A stretch of 64,000 nt of DNA from Camarhynchus parvulus (GCF_901933205.1 NC_044572.1:91230965-91294964); one strand, 5' to 3'. Positions 38,801-53,362 are shown, numbered from the stretch's first letter. The notes: a model not told the origin generated them from the sequence alone. Translations and numbers: made by a program.

Positions 38801-41800
38801 AAGATCAAATGATAGAGAAATTTTCACCTGTCCTTTGAACAAAGCAAAATGAGAAAGAGGAGGCAGCTGTTTGACAACAGTATGCAGGGGACAACCAGCA
38901 GCTGAAACCAGGATAATTAAGTCAACTTAAAAGAGCCAAATATCAAGCAATATGGAACAACGTTCTTACAGAAAAAGCACTGCTCATGCCTGAGCAAATT
39001 ACTTGTCTTTGCTGGGCCTATTTATATCATGTTCAGTTCTAGTTGGTCTTTGCAATAAAATCTCTGAGTTGAAGCTATGCACCAATACTTTTTCAGACTT
39101 AAGTACTCATTTAAGGTGTTTTTTTAAAACAGGATCGCTTTATCTACTCACTCTTGGTAACTGAGAATCTTCAAAAATTAATACAAATGAATTTATTTGT
39201 TGATAGTAACCTGAAAAATTATTGTTATGGAAGAGGCCTTAGTAAAGATCAGAAAAAGTAACAATAGGTGAGTCCAGAAGCTCTTCCAAATTTTACTCAC
39301 AAAAGTATGCACTGAACTCAATAGATGAAACTAAAGTAATTCCACCAGCTGGCTGCACAGATATTTAAGATCTCATTCCATATGCTATGCAGAATTGGTT
39401 CCTTTTCACTGGGAAACACAACACAAGCAGAGCTCCTCAATGTTCTGCCACCATGGTTTGCACTTAAACCATATTTGCAAAATCTTTTAGAAAATCATTG
39501 CAGTCAGAGGCATTCCTTTTCTTATTATTTTAATGAAATTTCATATTCAAATTTCAAGTGCTCAAGAGCAAGACTGCTCAATAAAGGCACAAGGATGATA
39601 ATATAATATATATTCTGGGCCTGACAATATCCTCCTTGGATTATTTCAAGCACAGAAAGCATGGCAGCAAAATACATAAACCCAAGTGGAGGAAAGGAGG
39701 AGAGTTACCAGAGCAAGAAGTGAAATAGAGATGCACAGAAGTAAAATTACATCAAGTTTGAAAATGGGAGAGAGTGGTTTGTACAATGAAAATAAAACAA
39801 TTTTGTTAATGAAAATAGCTGTGATATTGCTGGAGCAAAAGAGAAAGAAAACATCACCAACAGCGATGATTGAGCCGGAGAAAAAATGGGAAAAACTGAG
39901 GAAACCACAGATCACTGTCATGACAAGGAAATTGTGGGAAAAATACAGGGTAAGGATTTTCATACTAAGTGTTTGGTAATAGTCTAGAAATTAAGATACT
40001 GAATTATGACACTCTTTTTATCACAATGGATAAAACAAAAGATGGAACTTTGCAAAAAAAAATCAGGGAAATGGATAGATTTTCAATAAGGTAAATATAT
40101 AATAAAAAATAAATAAATAGGCCTGGGCTTGCTCATTTTACCACAGTGTGTCTACACTGCAGACAACCACACAGTGCAGAAATGCTGGGTCAGCTTCATG
40201 GATATTATGGATACTGAAGCCAACCGGGCCACAGCAGCACAATACCTCTCCTGTAGCTCAGCAACCTTCAGCACACTTCAAGCTGTGAGAGTAGGCTATG
40301 ATGTCACTTCTTCATCTGTCCATCCTGTAGCTCACACCAGAAGGTTAAATGTACTTAAATCAGGTTAGTCAGACTCAAAAATAAATATCAAGATTATAAA
40401 GTCTAAGTTGGGGAAGCAATGAAACAAAGCAGAGAAAGAGAAGTCATGAGAACTGGATTATCAGAAAATAAATGACAGAGGTACAAAACATGTCAGATAA
40501 GTAATTGCAAACCCAAAAATTATTCAACACACATGAATTCAGGCTCTCACACAAAGATGGGTGTTGGAGAGCATGGCAGTTAATCTCAAAGGGATAAAAA
40601 CCCCCATGATTCCGACACATAACAGCACTGAAATGTGATAACAGACAATCCTTTCAAGATCTCTGCCTCTGGAATACTTACACTATTGTACTAATCTATG
40701 AAGATAAACCTGATATGAAGGATGGGTTTGCCAGTATTTACAGCAGACCACCAGTAAAAGCCATGTTGCAAGTCCAGATGATCATCAATAAGTGCTGCAG
40801 GGGAGAGAGGGGAGCAGCAGGGGAATCAATCCAAATTGAAACACCAATAGTAAAACCACTACTTCAGAATAAATGACCAAACACATGAGAAAAAAATCTG
40901 ATAGTTTTGAAATACCTAGAAGTCCATTTAAAAAAAAGAAAAAATATAAAATTGTGTTTTGTTACATTAGCTGATGCAGCATAAAGAGCTTTATTCCACT
41001 GTCTAAAAACCTTGCTATATCCAGATCTGTTATACAGATAACTATGGCCAAGTATTGCAGATCTCAAGGCAAATGTGTTACTTAGAGAAGGGGAATACTG
41101 GTATGGTTACAGTTAAGACTTGCTTACAAGAAAGTGGCAGAATAAGATGACGAGTAAAGAAACCATTATTTCAGTAATTTTATAAGCAAATCCTTCATTA
41201 AAATGTCATCCTATTATTTATTCTGGTAAGATAAATATTAGCACATCTGAGACATAAAATTACATGTTCTACCAGCATAATGGGTCTTTCATTGGATTTA
41301 TCTTATTTAGAACAACAGAAATCTTTCTCCAAGAAACAGGCAGAAAGCCAAGATCGAAAACAACAATAAGAAAATGCAGACAAAATTCAACTGATGATTT
41401 TGAAGTCCAGTGCAGGACTGGGTTGTAATAATTACTCTACTTACTTTGAAACAACAGCTTATATCTCAAAAAATATACTGGCATCAACATATCTTTACAA
41501 AAAAATATTAAAATAAAGTATTTGATTTCCTTACGGCTTCTATTAAGTGATTTCTTCCATTAATGGATATTTTCTTCCCCTATGTCATAATCTTTTGCAT
41601 TTATATTCCCTATCTGAGTAGTTAACTACTTTTTTCTCAAGACGTAAAACCAGTCTGATCTGGTATAACACTGCCAAATCTGTTTCACACAAATTCTGCC
41701 TGTCTCAGAGAGAGCGAGACAGCGCACACCACGCACCCTCATTAACTAGAAAGATATGTAATTAAACAAGAAAGGGTTAAAGCCTATGTTAGCCTATTCT

Positions 41801-41879
41801 ACTTTTCTATCTGTTACTTTTTAAAAAACTTTCATATGTCTTCTTCCTTGTTTCTGAAAGCTAACCATTCCTTCTTCCT

Positions 41880-42540
41880 TTCAGGCAAGCTGACATTTGA
41901 CAGCTTAACATAGCTGACAGGGTTACCCAACAGCTCACCCTCCCTATTCTCAATCCAATTAGACCTCTAATCCTCCAGATGAAAGGCCCAACTACTCACG
42001 TTCCTCATGACAACGACAGCTATTGATTATTTGTCACTACAGCTAACACCTTCTCTGTCGAGGCCACTCTGACAGAAGCAAACCTACCAAATTAGACAGC
42101 ACTTTATCTGCCCTGGAGGCCAAATGGCACAACAAGTAAAGGCTAATAAATGGTATAAAAATGAACAAATCATAACATTATGACAGGTTGATCGTTGCCA
42201 GCAGCTTCACAGCTCAAGCTTGATGCTCTGTTAGACCTGTTCCTTCTCTTTTCTCTTCCACTCCTGCACCAACTTTGACTGAATTAAAGGCCAGAACAAT
42301 TAAGGCATTTGACCAGCAAAGATAAGCTAGGATAGAAGTATCATCAAGGGACACGAATGTCAATAGCAGACTACCGTTTGTCAATAAAAACATTCCAGAG
42401 ATGCAAATGCTCATGACTCTGCTCTCCGCTAGGCTGTACTGACTCCCTTTGTACAGGGCTCCTCGAAAACCCAGGCACACTCTCTGGGAAAATTAACCCC
42501 AGAAAACCAAGCTTGAGCTCGGAAACATTGAGGCAAGGAT
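41880..42540. promoter_or_regulatory. Candidate conserved non-coding regulatory block in intron 3
   Basis: The segment has balanced composition and is dense in developmental transcription-factor words: TGATTAT near 42023, AGATAAG at 42320-42326, TGTCAATAAA near 42379, and a perfect octamer ATGCAAAT at 42401-42408. No repeat signature is visible. The call rests on motif density and composition only, without cross-species alignment. Confidence 0.28.
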
Positions 42541-45500
42541 CTGCACCACTGGAAAAGGAATCCCAATACCATGCTAGATGACAGAGAGATGTTACAGTTG
42601 TTATTCCATTTAATATCTACACTTTTTTTTTTCTTTGTAGTAGAGTGATAGAAACCAGGACTACATAATTTAAATTTATCACTATAAATTTGCTTCAATT
42701 GTTTTTTCTAGGACAATATGCAGTATCTAGTGACACAGGACCTCACAAGTCACATCACTCTGAGGCAAATTGAAACTATTTATTATTCTCAGGGTGGTAC
42801 TATTCAAAACCAGTGAGATTGGAGGCACAGTCCCTGAACTGAGGCTGTTTGCTACAGCAAATGATAGAAGAGAACACTAAAAAACCCCAAAATAAAACAC
42901 CACAACAACAGCAACATTATTAAAATCAGGCAGCCAAAAGAATAATGTAGGAAAGATACACAAGTTATTTAAACAGTTAAAAAGCGATTGATGTTGCCCT
43001 GCCAAAATTAATTAACTGGTTTTTCAACTATGCTAAAAGAAGTATGTTTTTCAGCAAGGGATTCCTATGCTTCTGGAAGTACTTAATAACAGAAAAATAT
43101 TATTAAGTCAATCTACATGAAAATTTAATTTAAACTTAAAGTTTTAGTTAAAGACATAAAACATGAATATCTGCTGTTCTCCTTTAACTGAGGAATGTAT
43201 TCTCGCTCAAAATACAGGTTGCAAAGATAAAGGAAACTACTATGCAAGTACAAGACAGTATTAATTTAAGAAATCTAAATACTGTGAAAAGATCTATTCA
43301 GTAAAAAAAAAATCAAAATATGTAGCATTTTATTGTTTTAACTTTTTAGGCTTACGAAATATTTCTGGGGGTGAATATGTATTTATTAATAGCTTCAACC
43401 AGACAGAGATGATTTAACATTTTACTTATGGGCAGTATAGCACAAAATATGAATATTTAAATAAGTAGTTTGGCAAACAGATCCTTTATGACTATTGCCA
43501 GAAGAAAACTTGAACCTACAGGATGTTTGGGTAAGTTGGCTCTCACAAAACTCAAGAAAACCTATAAATAAAATTTGAAACAGTAGATAACATTTCTACA
43601 AATAAAGTTTAATTATTACTCTTCCACTCTAAAATGTACTCCAAACATAATAAATCACTGCAAAGAGAAGACAAATATTGCCATTTTCAAATACCATAGA
43701 GTAACACTCAGTAGACACATTTTTATTTACATTTTACGCATTTTGAATAGCCTTCTGTCCTTTCCAAAAGGAGACCAGTTCAGAATTCCTAATGCTGAGC
43801 CCCACAGAAGCACCTGTGTGAAGGAGACCTACAGAGGTGCAACTGGCCTGACCCAACCCTCCACCCCAAGGAAGACTGAGCAAACTCTTCCCAAAATGCC
43901 ACTCATGTCAGGCACTTATGCCTATGCTGGTGACAGTGAGCACACAGTGTTCTCAGAAGCTGTTCAGGCTTTCCAGGATCAAAAACTTCTTTATTGTTTA
44001 TGTTACAAACCTCCTACTTATCCCAGGTTATAGTCACTGCTATGGTTTGTTCTTATTTAGCAGACTCTGATTCTTTTTAACACATACCTTGATTAAAGAG
44101 AAATGGAACACATACAATTCTCCCAATTTGCTTTATTAAAAAAAAACCAAAAACACAACAATGCTATGCTAGAGGACTAAGCGGTGCCAAATTGTAAAGA
44201 AAAATTACTGTTCTTAAAACCTAATCTCAGCAAAATCTGTAAATGTTTTTAAGATTTAGACTTACTAGCCCAGTGAGCTGTGTACCTGTTATCACCTGGG
44301 ACTTTTCTGCCGCAAGCCTTATTTATATTTGGTTTATGATCACAATTCTTGGTAAGTGAGAATCTTTTCCACTATTACAAGACAAAATCAGAAATGGTAC
44401 ACCATTGTATTTTTCAAGCTGTGTTCCAGATGCACCTCCTTGAGAATCATACTCAACATCCCTTACACAAAGCAAGAACTAATCATTACGTCTTCCCATA
44501 AACCTTAGATGCGTTTATTCTTTCTTCTATGTTTAGATTACATTTACAACCTCACAATTAAAATAAAATCCTGGGATACTACAAAAATAAAAACTGGATA
44601 CTACAACGATGGCTGCCAGTCAACAACTGCCCCAGGCAACTGGGGACCAACACTCCAAATGCAGGTCAGAGGAAACACACCACACTCAGTCCATCCCTTT
44701 CCATGCAAATATACTCCACTGCTGGGCAGACTATTGGTGTAAATACTCCACACATGCTCCTATTGCAAACCCCCTCCTTAAACATCCTCCATCCTCCTTC
44801 AGCTTTTACTTCTACTATTCTAAACGGGGGAAATTACTATTTTGCTATTCCAACTGGAAGTAGATAGAACCATTCTGTCTACAGCAGGTTATAGAGCAAA
44901 TCTGTCACATTTATAGAATAATTCATTTTAGCATCTCAGACAGCTTTATTTGTTTTCTTTCACCAGCCAATCCTAAACACAGACAGTAACAGACACTATG
45001 TTTTCCGGTTAACCATGCTGTAACTCCTTTGATGTGTAAAATGTCTGCTGGAATGTAGCTATAGTCAGGGAGGTAGTCACAAATTGCAAGCAATACTTTC
45101 CAACATGGTTTACCAGAGTAAGTTAGTTTAGTAACCAACTGCTACTAAAATAATTTAAAAATCAACTCTACAAGTGCCATTGACTCTAGACATTCATACC
45201 ATATTTATCAGTGAAATTTGTATAGAAACCAAGTTTGATCTTAGAGTTAGTCTGAATTTCTGATCTTGAACTTCAAGTCTAAAGAATACTTTGGCACGTG
45301 AAAATTTTTGTATAACCTTGTCTTAAAGTATGTTTTCATGCTAACATAAAACCAGTGAGAAATCAGATTCAGATGTCTTAGTATCTGCTGTGCAACTGAA
45401 ACCCAACATGTAGAACAGTATTTCCGCAGTTTTATCTTCTGCAGAGAAAAGAATTGGCTGGATTTTAACCGACATTTTCACAGTAGACACAGACAATTGT

Positions 45501-48500
45501 TGGATACCATATGATTATAGCAGCTTAACACTTAATGAGGAAACAATAATGTGCATGTTCTTGCCTTGTTACAAGACATGACACAGTGTGCAAGCTGAAA
45601 ATGCACTGCCTGAATATATGGGAATAGCATATCAGTCTTGCAAAGTACTGCCCAAATTTCATTCTGAATCAAGACAGAGCAGAGGCAAACGGAAGTATTA
45701 ATGAAATCTAAAGAACAGTCAAAAGGAGAATTAGGAAATACATACAAGATCCTGAAAGAGAGTCACAGCAGCAATTTATCAAACACAGAAAAACACTAAT
45801 TTCAAAAGGGCTCCCATCCTTCCTGAACTCAAACAGGATGCTAAAATTCTTACCTATGGTTTTAAGAATATTCTTCATTATGTCAGTGTTCATTTAGGAA
45901 ATTCCAGCCTTGCAAAGTCTCTGTTCTTTTGTTCATTCTCAGCAGTGACAGCACAACTTTCTTGGGGAGTGTACTGGGAATCAGATCTCTGTAACAATGC
46001 AAATTTTCTCTTCTTAAATTTTTCCTGTAACTATTTTTAACCATTTCAATAGGGCTTGCAGCACAGATCAACCAATGGTAGTATCAACCAATAGCAAAAA
46101 TAATTTGGGGACATGAGGCCTTGTGTTAAATAGGCAGAAAATTAATTGTTCTTTTGTAGAGTTCATTTTCTGTCCAACTCACTGGCCAGTGAGCAGTTCT
46201 ACAGCTGTGAAAAGGGCTCAGGGGAAGGCTGTGGATGGTACCAACCCCTTGGTAGCTAGGACAGCTTATCTCTAGTATAACACACACAAATCACACACAA
46301 GGAACTACTCTGCCTTCCACCCTTGAGCAACTTCAGGCCACATTCACTAGAGAGAACTCATTGTTCAGGAAACTAAAGAAAACATTTGTATCATGGTTAT
46401 TGTCTGTGGTTGAATTAATCACAAAGGAAACTACAGTCCCACATGCTAAAAAAAAAATCAACTCTTCTGGCAGGTAGGCAAACAGTCCTGTTTCACACCC
46501 TGGTGTGTCCAGATTTCTCACATTTAATCAAATTGTATGTTCACAGGAAAATACCACAGAATGAATGTAAAGCTCATTTACATTTCAGGAACCTACACGC
46601 ATAGAATTAATATTACTCACTATGAGCTCTCAGTTAAGCGGAAACATCATAAAAGGTTATTGGCCTGAGGAAAACAAGAACATGAACTGGCCACCATTGT
46701 CTCTGACATGATAATTTATTTTCATTACATAGATTGGGAAAGAAAGTTAGAAGCACATGTGCTCTTTTATGCAGATCAAATAAAGCCTTATGAAAGATCT
46801 GAGAGACCACAGCTCCAGGAAATACATCTCGGAAAAGGTAATGAGAGAAAAATGTATAAACTGGCTCCCAGGCAAGTTAATTCAAGAGTTTTTAATACAA
46901 ACACCTTTTATTTGCTCAAGAAATGGAAAAAAATGTCTTTTTGCAGCTCTTGGACCAACCTGACTGTACTCATTAGATAAGACTTGGGAATAAACTTTCA
47001 TAAAATAAGTGAACTAAAGACTACCTTGTGTTTCTAATTTTCTACCATGTCTAATGCTTGCTACAGGCTGTCTTTTTTTACTTTACTTTTACTGTTATTG
47101 CTGAGTATACAGGAACAACCATTTTTTATAGTTAAAAAAAATCAAAGACCATTAAAACATATCCTCCTACTTTACACAGAATTCCTAACTGCATCCTGGA
47201 TGTACTGTTATTTATCAACAACCATGTTAGCAAATAAATAATAAAAGCTATACAATATTTAACGCTACTAAAGTCACATTTTCCCTCTGGGGCTGTATTA
47301 ATCTTCCTGAAGCCAAAATTAATATCCTCCTGACATTTAAGCATCCTGACAGATTATTTGAAGGGCATATTATTAGAAACCAACGAAAAAAATTGCATTT
47401 TTTTCTTCTATCCCTATGAGCACAAAAAGCTGTGCCTAAAGTATTCAGAAAGATTCAGGTAGATGACTCCCCAAAGTAAACAGGTTGCTAATAAGTAAGC
47501 ATCCCCTGTGAGAAATTTTGAAAGAGGCAGGCCTGCTTTTCCCCCGCACTCCTTAAATTAAACTGGAATTACTTAATGTAAGATAAATTATAAAACATAT
47601 ACAGGTATTTTGGGTATGCAGAAACATTTCCATTCATAAGTATCAAATGTGGGTGTTTCAAAAAGTTGCAATTTAATACTAGAAGCAAATTGCTACAAAT
47701 GCAAAATGCCTGCAACTGGAAATTAATGCCTGTTGTTAAACTGTAATCCCAGTACTCAAATCCCCACAGCATGTTTATTTCACAATAATCTAAGTTCTAC
47801 AAGCTTAAATAATCTGTACCCATATACAAATCTGTACTACAATTCCTCAGAGCAAAATCACTGACAAATTATGCTAATGATTCTACTTCTGTTGCAATCA
47901 GTCACAGTTTCAGTTCCCAGTAAATTACATCCGTGTTCAGGAAGTTACAACCACCCTCTGAAACTCCCATGGCAATCTTTGCAGGTGCACTCCTGCAATA
48001 ATTTGTATCATTTTCTGGTGGGTTTGTATTTTTAAGGGTTTTTTTGTTTGAGTGCTTTTAATTTAAATTTTATTAAGTTAATGACTTGATCTGCCCCTTA
48101 TTCTTTTAAGGGGTGTGCACCCTTTCAAAATTGCTTATGAGACCTGTCCACTTGAGAAGAGAGACCAAAGGAGTGGAACAGAATAAAATCCAAAAGGAAA
48201 AACACCAAATAACTTAATTTGCATGGCCTTCTGCCTACAAAGACTGAATCATCTCCATCATAAGGCTGATGAAAGAAAGACAGATCCTATGAAAGATCAT
48301 GTCAAGGACAATCAGAAAATGGATTGCTAAAAAAATGTATGCCTTGGGTGAGATTAATTTGTCACAATTACAACATTGACAATACAAAAACCTACATCAG
48401 ACAGATGCCTAAAAGAAAGAATCAGCTAGTCAGTGTGCCCTAGAGTACTCATCCCTCTTTAGGGTGAATGACTGCACCCTCAAGTGCATAACTTTTAAGT

Positions 48501-51500
48501 TATCTACATGACTAGCTCATATGTAGATGTCTGCAATGTAAATTTTTAGTTACATGATATTATTCTCAGCCCATCATCTCACATTGCATTGTACTATATT
48601 ATTTTCCATTGAAACAAAGATATACTTGTTCCATTTAAGCACACAGAAAGTTAAACTATCTCTTTATTCAAGCTAAAAATCTTTTTCAGACCAAAAGATG
48701 TATAAAACTTAAAAGCTGTAATACAAAGGATGCCCATCACTAAACAGAGGACTAACCATTAAGAACATAATTATTAGCATGAAACACCCACTCATCAAAG
48801 GTTATCACTGCAATATATAAACACAGGTGTTCCTCAAAAAGCATTAGTGTTTCCAATGGTACGGCCAAGATTTCTGACCATGCCTTATTAATTTCAGGAA
48901 CTTTTTGCAAAGAAAGGTGTCAGAATGCTTTGTCTTAGAAAGGTGACAAGGGTAGTAAGTGAATATCCAAAGCCTTACTTACTGCAAATAGTCCAGAATG
49001 TCACTAGTGAAATCTGAGACAGAGAGATTATAAGAATCTTCTGTTGAGATCAGAACAGATGTTGAGATGAGAACCTGACAGCTTTTCACCAAACTATTGC
49101 TTTGTAGACATGGTCCAGCGACAAAAACCATTTAAATGAAGCATGGCAAGACCAGGATGACACAGCAGCTCTGAGTTCTGAGACATGAGTTTCCTCACTG
49201 ACTGGTAAATACGGCCTGGTTATTAAAACAGCACTAGACAGAGGTACCAAAATCATCAGATCACTTCTTACCTGTGTTGAAACCCTTGGAGCAGAAAGAA
49301 CATGTAAAAGCATTGGCCAGTCTGCCTAGGTATGCTGCCAGAAATAGTTTTGCTAGAGACTGTGCACGGCTTTTATAGCAAGTGCAAACATTTTGGTACT
49401 GCTTATTGACACCCAAATCAAAAGAGAGCTATTTTAACAAACCATGGCTCTGAAAGATGTCTTCTAGGACATTTGTGAAACAAAGCAAAGGCACTTGGAG
49501 TGCACCACAACATTGGGAGAAGATCAACTACACAACTGCAAGTAAGACAGTAACTACTTCAGAAGGACTTAGAGAACAGAAAAAGGATTAAGGAGCTATT
49601 GTTAAACTATCCATCAGATAATGTTTTATATGACCATATAGATAGTGCCAAAATCTTTACCTATAATTTCGGAAGAACTCTGTACTAAAAACAAATAACA
49701 ATCTGCATTTTGAACACTAGATGCGATTGTTGGCATTTTGAAGGACTGGAAGAAATGCTTTTACAGAATGAACTCCTTATGTAACAATAATGACAAACAT
49801 GATGGAAGCATAAAACTTGCAGAGAGGTGGATGTTAAGAATAAAATATAATGCAGAGCTGATATGTACATATGTGCATGCATACACGCACTCACCCAGTA
49901 CAGCCAGCTTTGCAACTCACATAGGTTGAGCCAGAAGCTAATTTTGCAAGTGTTAAAGGCATGATGTCTTACAGTTGCTCATTTAAGTGCTATCCAAACA
50001 GAAATCCATCCTAGAGAAGAAAAGCAACTGAAGTCCTAATCCATTTTACTTAATTCTGATGATTTATGACAGAATTCAGGTCAATGCCACATTTCTGAAT
50101 ACTTGTTCTATTATAGGAATTAAAAAACCCACAAGCAATTTTACTAAGACTGAAAGACATGAACTGGCAGTTCTCTTATGCTGAAATCTCCAGACAGAAA
50201 AATGGAGACAGTTTCACCTCATCCTACAGAGAACAAAACCAATTGTTTTTATGATAACCAGAATTACTAATGGGAGAGACACCATCTTGAATCCAAACAC
50301 ACAAATGAAGACATTCAGCTATCTTCATTCCACAGCAGCTAAATCATTGATTCTATTTGGCATTAGAAGAGCATTTTCTCACAAACTCTTTGCCTCTGAA
50401 ACAGTTCTGAGGCTCCCAAAGAAAGGCAGCAGAGACCACTTTTTGTGAAATCAGCTGCAAGACTGTTTCAGAGGAACAAGTGCAACGGGACACATAAAGG
50501 CAGCCTGCAGAATGATGACCTAAGGAATCTCAAATATTCTGGCAACAAACTCTAGCCCTCAGAATGCCTGTCTGCTGTGATCTGATGAGCAAGGTGTCCC
50601 AAAAGCTCTTCAAAGAGACAGCAAAGAACAGCAAAAGTAATCCTCGTACTTAGAGAGGAAGGTTCTGACTCAAGAAACCTTCCTTAATTTTACCTCCATC
50701 TGCTTTAGTTAGCATCAGTGTAGAAAGAAGTGTCTTTTCTTTCCTACCTCTTCACTGGTTGCATGTAAAGGTCTTAATATTTCAGAGAACTTAGCTTCTC
50801 TCTTCAAAGAAAAGGAAAATTAGGATGCAGCACAAGTACAATTTAGGAATCTGAATCTCCAAGCACTGCCCTTCTAAACAGCTTGTACCTGTGACTACCA
50901 GTTAATGGGGATTTATAAAGTCATGTGAATCTGGTTTTGACGAAGCACAGGACAGCTACTGACTCAAGCTTGAGCACAACAAAAACCATACAGTGATCCT
51001 GGTAATATGTATATTCATGATTAACCAACAAGGACAAAACAACTTTGGAAATGGGTGATCTCACAGCATGTTTATTTTTCTATCTGAAAGTCAGCTGTAC
51101 TGAGAAATTTTACTTTTGGAGAAAAAAAATTGGAATATAATCCAAAAGTATCAGCAAGATATAAGCAGAATGCAAAACATTATTTAAACAGCCAAAACTG
51201 CATGAAACATTAGATTGTTGTCTTGAATTTTAATTTTACGTATTTTTCAGAAGACACTCACAACAGAAATGTAGATCTAAAAATGTTAATATGGAAAGAC
51301 CACAGACAAAATTTCACACACATGAAATGTTAATTTCATAAGCTGACATGAATAGCAAGCAACTGCTCAGAAGACACAGAAGGGAATTTTAGAGGACAGC
51401 TAAGTGAGGCAAATAAAAAGCAGTTGCAAGGGCTGTTTCCTGACCCTTTTTGCTATGGAGTGCATCACATCTATCTAGCACCTTACACAGTAAGTGTGTG

Positions 51501-52884
51501 ACTACATAAAATCTATTGCTAAAATCTTTATTTCATGCTGTTTTACCTTCCTTCTCATTTGCACTGTCAACTGAAAATCCACCTAAGACGGTCCAAGTAT
51601 CCCATGCTACAATCTGCACTTTCAGGATTGAAGCAAGGCATAAGGAAATGGAGGGCACATGCAGTTAGAGGATATTAGCCAAGGCAAAATCTCTCTTGTC
51701 TTGAATTGCTACAATACAAATATCCACAATATGAACATTCAGACAAAGATTTAGACAAGAATTTCTATTGTTTTAATATGCTAAAATTTATTTTAAAAAT
51801 CTGGGGAAAACATAATTTGTACAATTCAGCTTTTTAAATGGTTAAAATGTTCACGTGTCCATCACATCATAAAATCTGAATGCCTGCATGAATACAGTAA
51901 AGTATGACACAGCAATTTTTTAAGTCTCTGACATTGCTGCTTTTATGAAATACCTATCTTTGAAACAACAACATTCATGGTAAGCTGGTTGGTCCCTTAG
52001 AAATACAAAATTAATCCTGGAAACAAGGTTATGATGATGACTGAATTATTTTCATCAGAGTGTAATGGTATGCAACCAAGCAGATGAATTAGTCTATTTC
52101 AAGTCAACTATAACCTACAACACTTTATTTCCCTGTATGGGATGCAGTAACACAGGCCACAACGTCCCTATGGACTTCTATGCAAATGTATCCGGAGAAT
52201 ATCACCTTATTATAGTCTTCCCAAGACTGTTTTCTATTTAACTACTCCTTACTGGATACCATGACTATACTACAGCTGCCTTTACATAAACGTAATTAAA
52301 ATAAAATTATAAAGAAATGCAGATTGTATTAAAACATCTGAAAAATGCGAACGATTACGAACGGGTGACAAGATATATATGGAAATGGTTTGCTATGAAA
52401 ATCATGGCAAGTTGTCTAACTAGTACCAAAAAACTAACACAGACAAAAAAATGCTAATTTTTGGGCAGTTATGGTTTGAAACATACCATAAAAACTTAAA
52501 TAGTAAAAAAAAGGCTGTTTGCTTCAGTTTGAATTTCTGATTTTCTCTGTGGAGTCTTTTTCACAGTTTATGAACTCAAATGTCTGGGTTAGCAGCCAAA
52601 GCCACTCCCCTTCCCCCCCTATCAGCAGCCTGCTTAGTCTCCTGTGGAGAGACAGTGGATACTTCCTCCAGGCCTAACCACACTCAAAATTTCTTGCAGT
52701 TCTCAAGTTATACTTTCAATTGCCTTTTATTTTATTGTTGAATACTTCCTTTAGCACTTCTTCAGGGGGACAATGTAACTGGACAGATTGTAGAGGGAAA
52801 AACAGACAGTAAAGAACTGACAGCATCATCCAGCACCACTGACTGCTGGGTAAGGTAGAGAATTCAGGAGCTAAGTTAAGCCCA

Positions 52885-53146
52885 GGAAGAAGGGTGTGGG
52901 GAAGATGATTTCAAGGTTTGGGTTTATTTCTCATTATGCTACTCTGATTTGACTGGTAATAAAGTAAACCAATTTCCCCAAGTCGAGCCTATTTTGCCCA
53001 TGACAGGAGCTGGTGAGGGATCTCTCCCTGCTCTTATCTCAGCCCACAAGCCTTTTGTTATATTTTCTCTTTGCTGTCCAGCTGAGGAGAAGAATGATAG
53101 AGCAGCTTTGGCGGGTGCCTGGTGTCCAGCCAGGGTCAGCCCACCT
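52885..53146 (+). mobile_element. 3' part of an avian endogenous-retrovirus LTR, about 50 bp from INVS exon 3
   Basis: From GATGATTTCAAGGTTTGGGT through TTTATTTCTCATTATGCTAC, GGTAATAAAG (polyadenylation-like), TTTCCCCAAGTCGAGCC and CTTATCTCAGCCCACAAGCC to GGTGTCCAGCCAGGGTCAGC, the order and wording match the 3' portion of a widespread avian LTR. The right edge near 53146 is only about 50 bp from the exon 3 end at 53196. The 5' part of the LTR is not recognisable. Its orientation is opposite to INVS. Confidence 0.65.
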
Positions 53147-53195
53147 CCCAGCTGTGCTGAAAGCCCTGACTTCATGAGCACTTCAGAGAAATTAC

Positions 53196-53362
53196 CTTTT
53201 GTGCAGCAAGATGGAGAGCAGTCCTTCGGCTGCGATCTGCTCTGTTAACATCAGCTCCAGCCTTCAGCAAAGCCTCTGCACAGTCCAGCCTGTCAGCCAG
53301 CACACAGTACATAAGGGGAGTTCTTCCAAACTGGTCCTCTTTATCTTTCAGCTCAGAGTTTC
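53196..53362 (-). CDS. INVS: INVS coding exon 3 (residues 36-91, ankyrin repeats)
   Basis: The exon is 167 nt, phase 1 to phase 0. The acceptor is TTTTTTCCAG before GAAACTCTG and the donor is CAAAAG before GTAATT. It encodes GNSELKDKEDQFGRTPLMYC, then VLADRLDCAEALLKAGADVN and RADRSRRTALHLAAQK. The sequence KDKEDQFGRTPLMYCVLADRL is diagnostic for inversin. The exon lies next to an LTR fragment on its downstream (left) side, and its donor GTAATT is not a strong consensus. Confidence 0.96.

Larger units (their letters stand above)
26841..53195 (-). other. INVS intron 3, 26.4 kb
   Basis: This is the largest intron of the window. I recognise few transposons in it: a faint LTR end near 30655-30760 and an LTR 3' part at about 52885-53146. 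Notable non-repeat blocks are a CpG-retaining segment at 35560-35890 and a motif-rich segment at 41880-42540. The remainder is AT-rich (around 65 percent A+T by eye). I see no tRNA boxes, no CR1 tail and no convincing coding exon. Open frames here are short and share no recognisable domain. Confidence 0.6.

Noticed and set aside
39646..39979. Overlapping open frames, the minus-strand one looking like a multi-pass membrane protein
   Set aside because: The hydrophobic appearance comes from complementing an A/G-rich, Lys/Glu-coding strand. There is no known family, no splice context and no CpG signal.
47740..47770. CTGTAATCCCAGTACTC, reminiscent of a primate Alu phrase
   Set aside because: It is an isolated short match with no Alu body. 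All other repeats in the window are avian, so it is chance.
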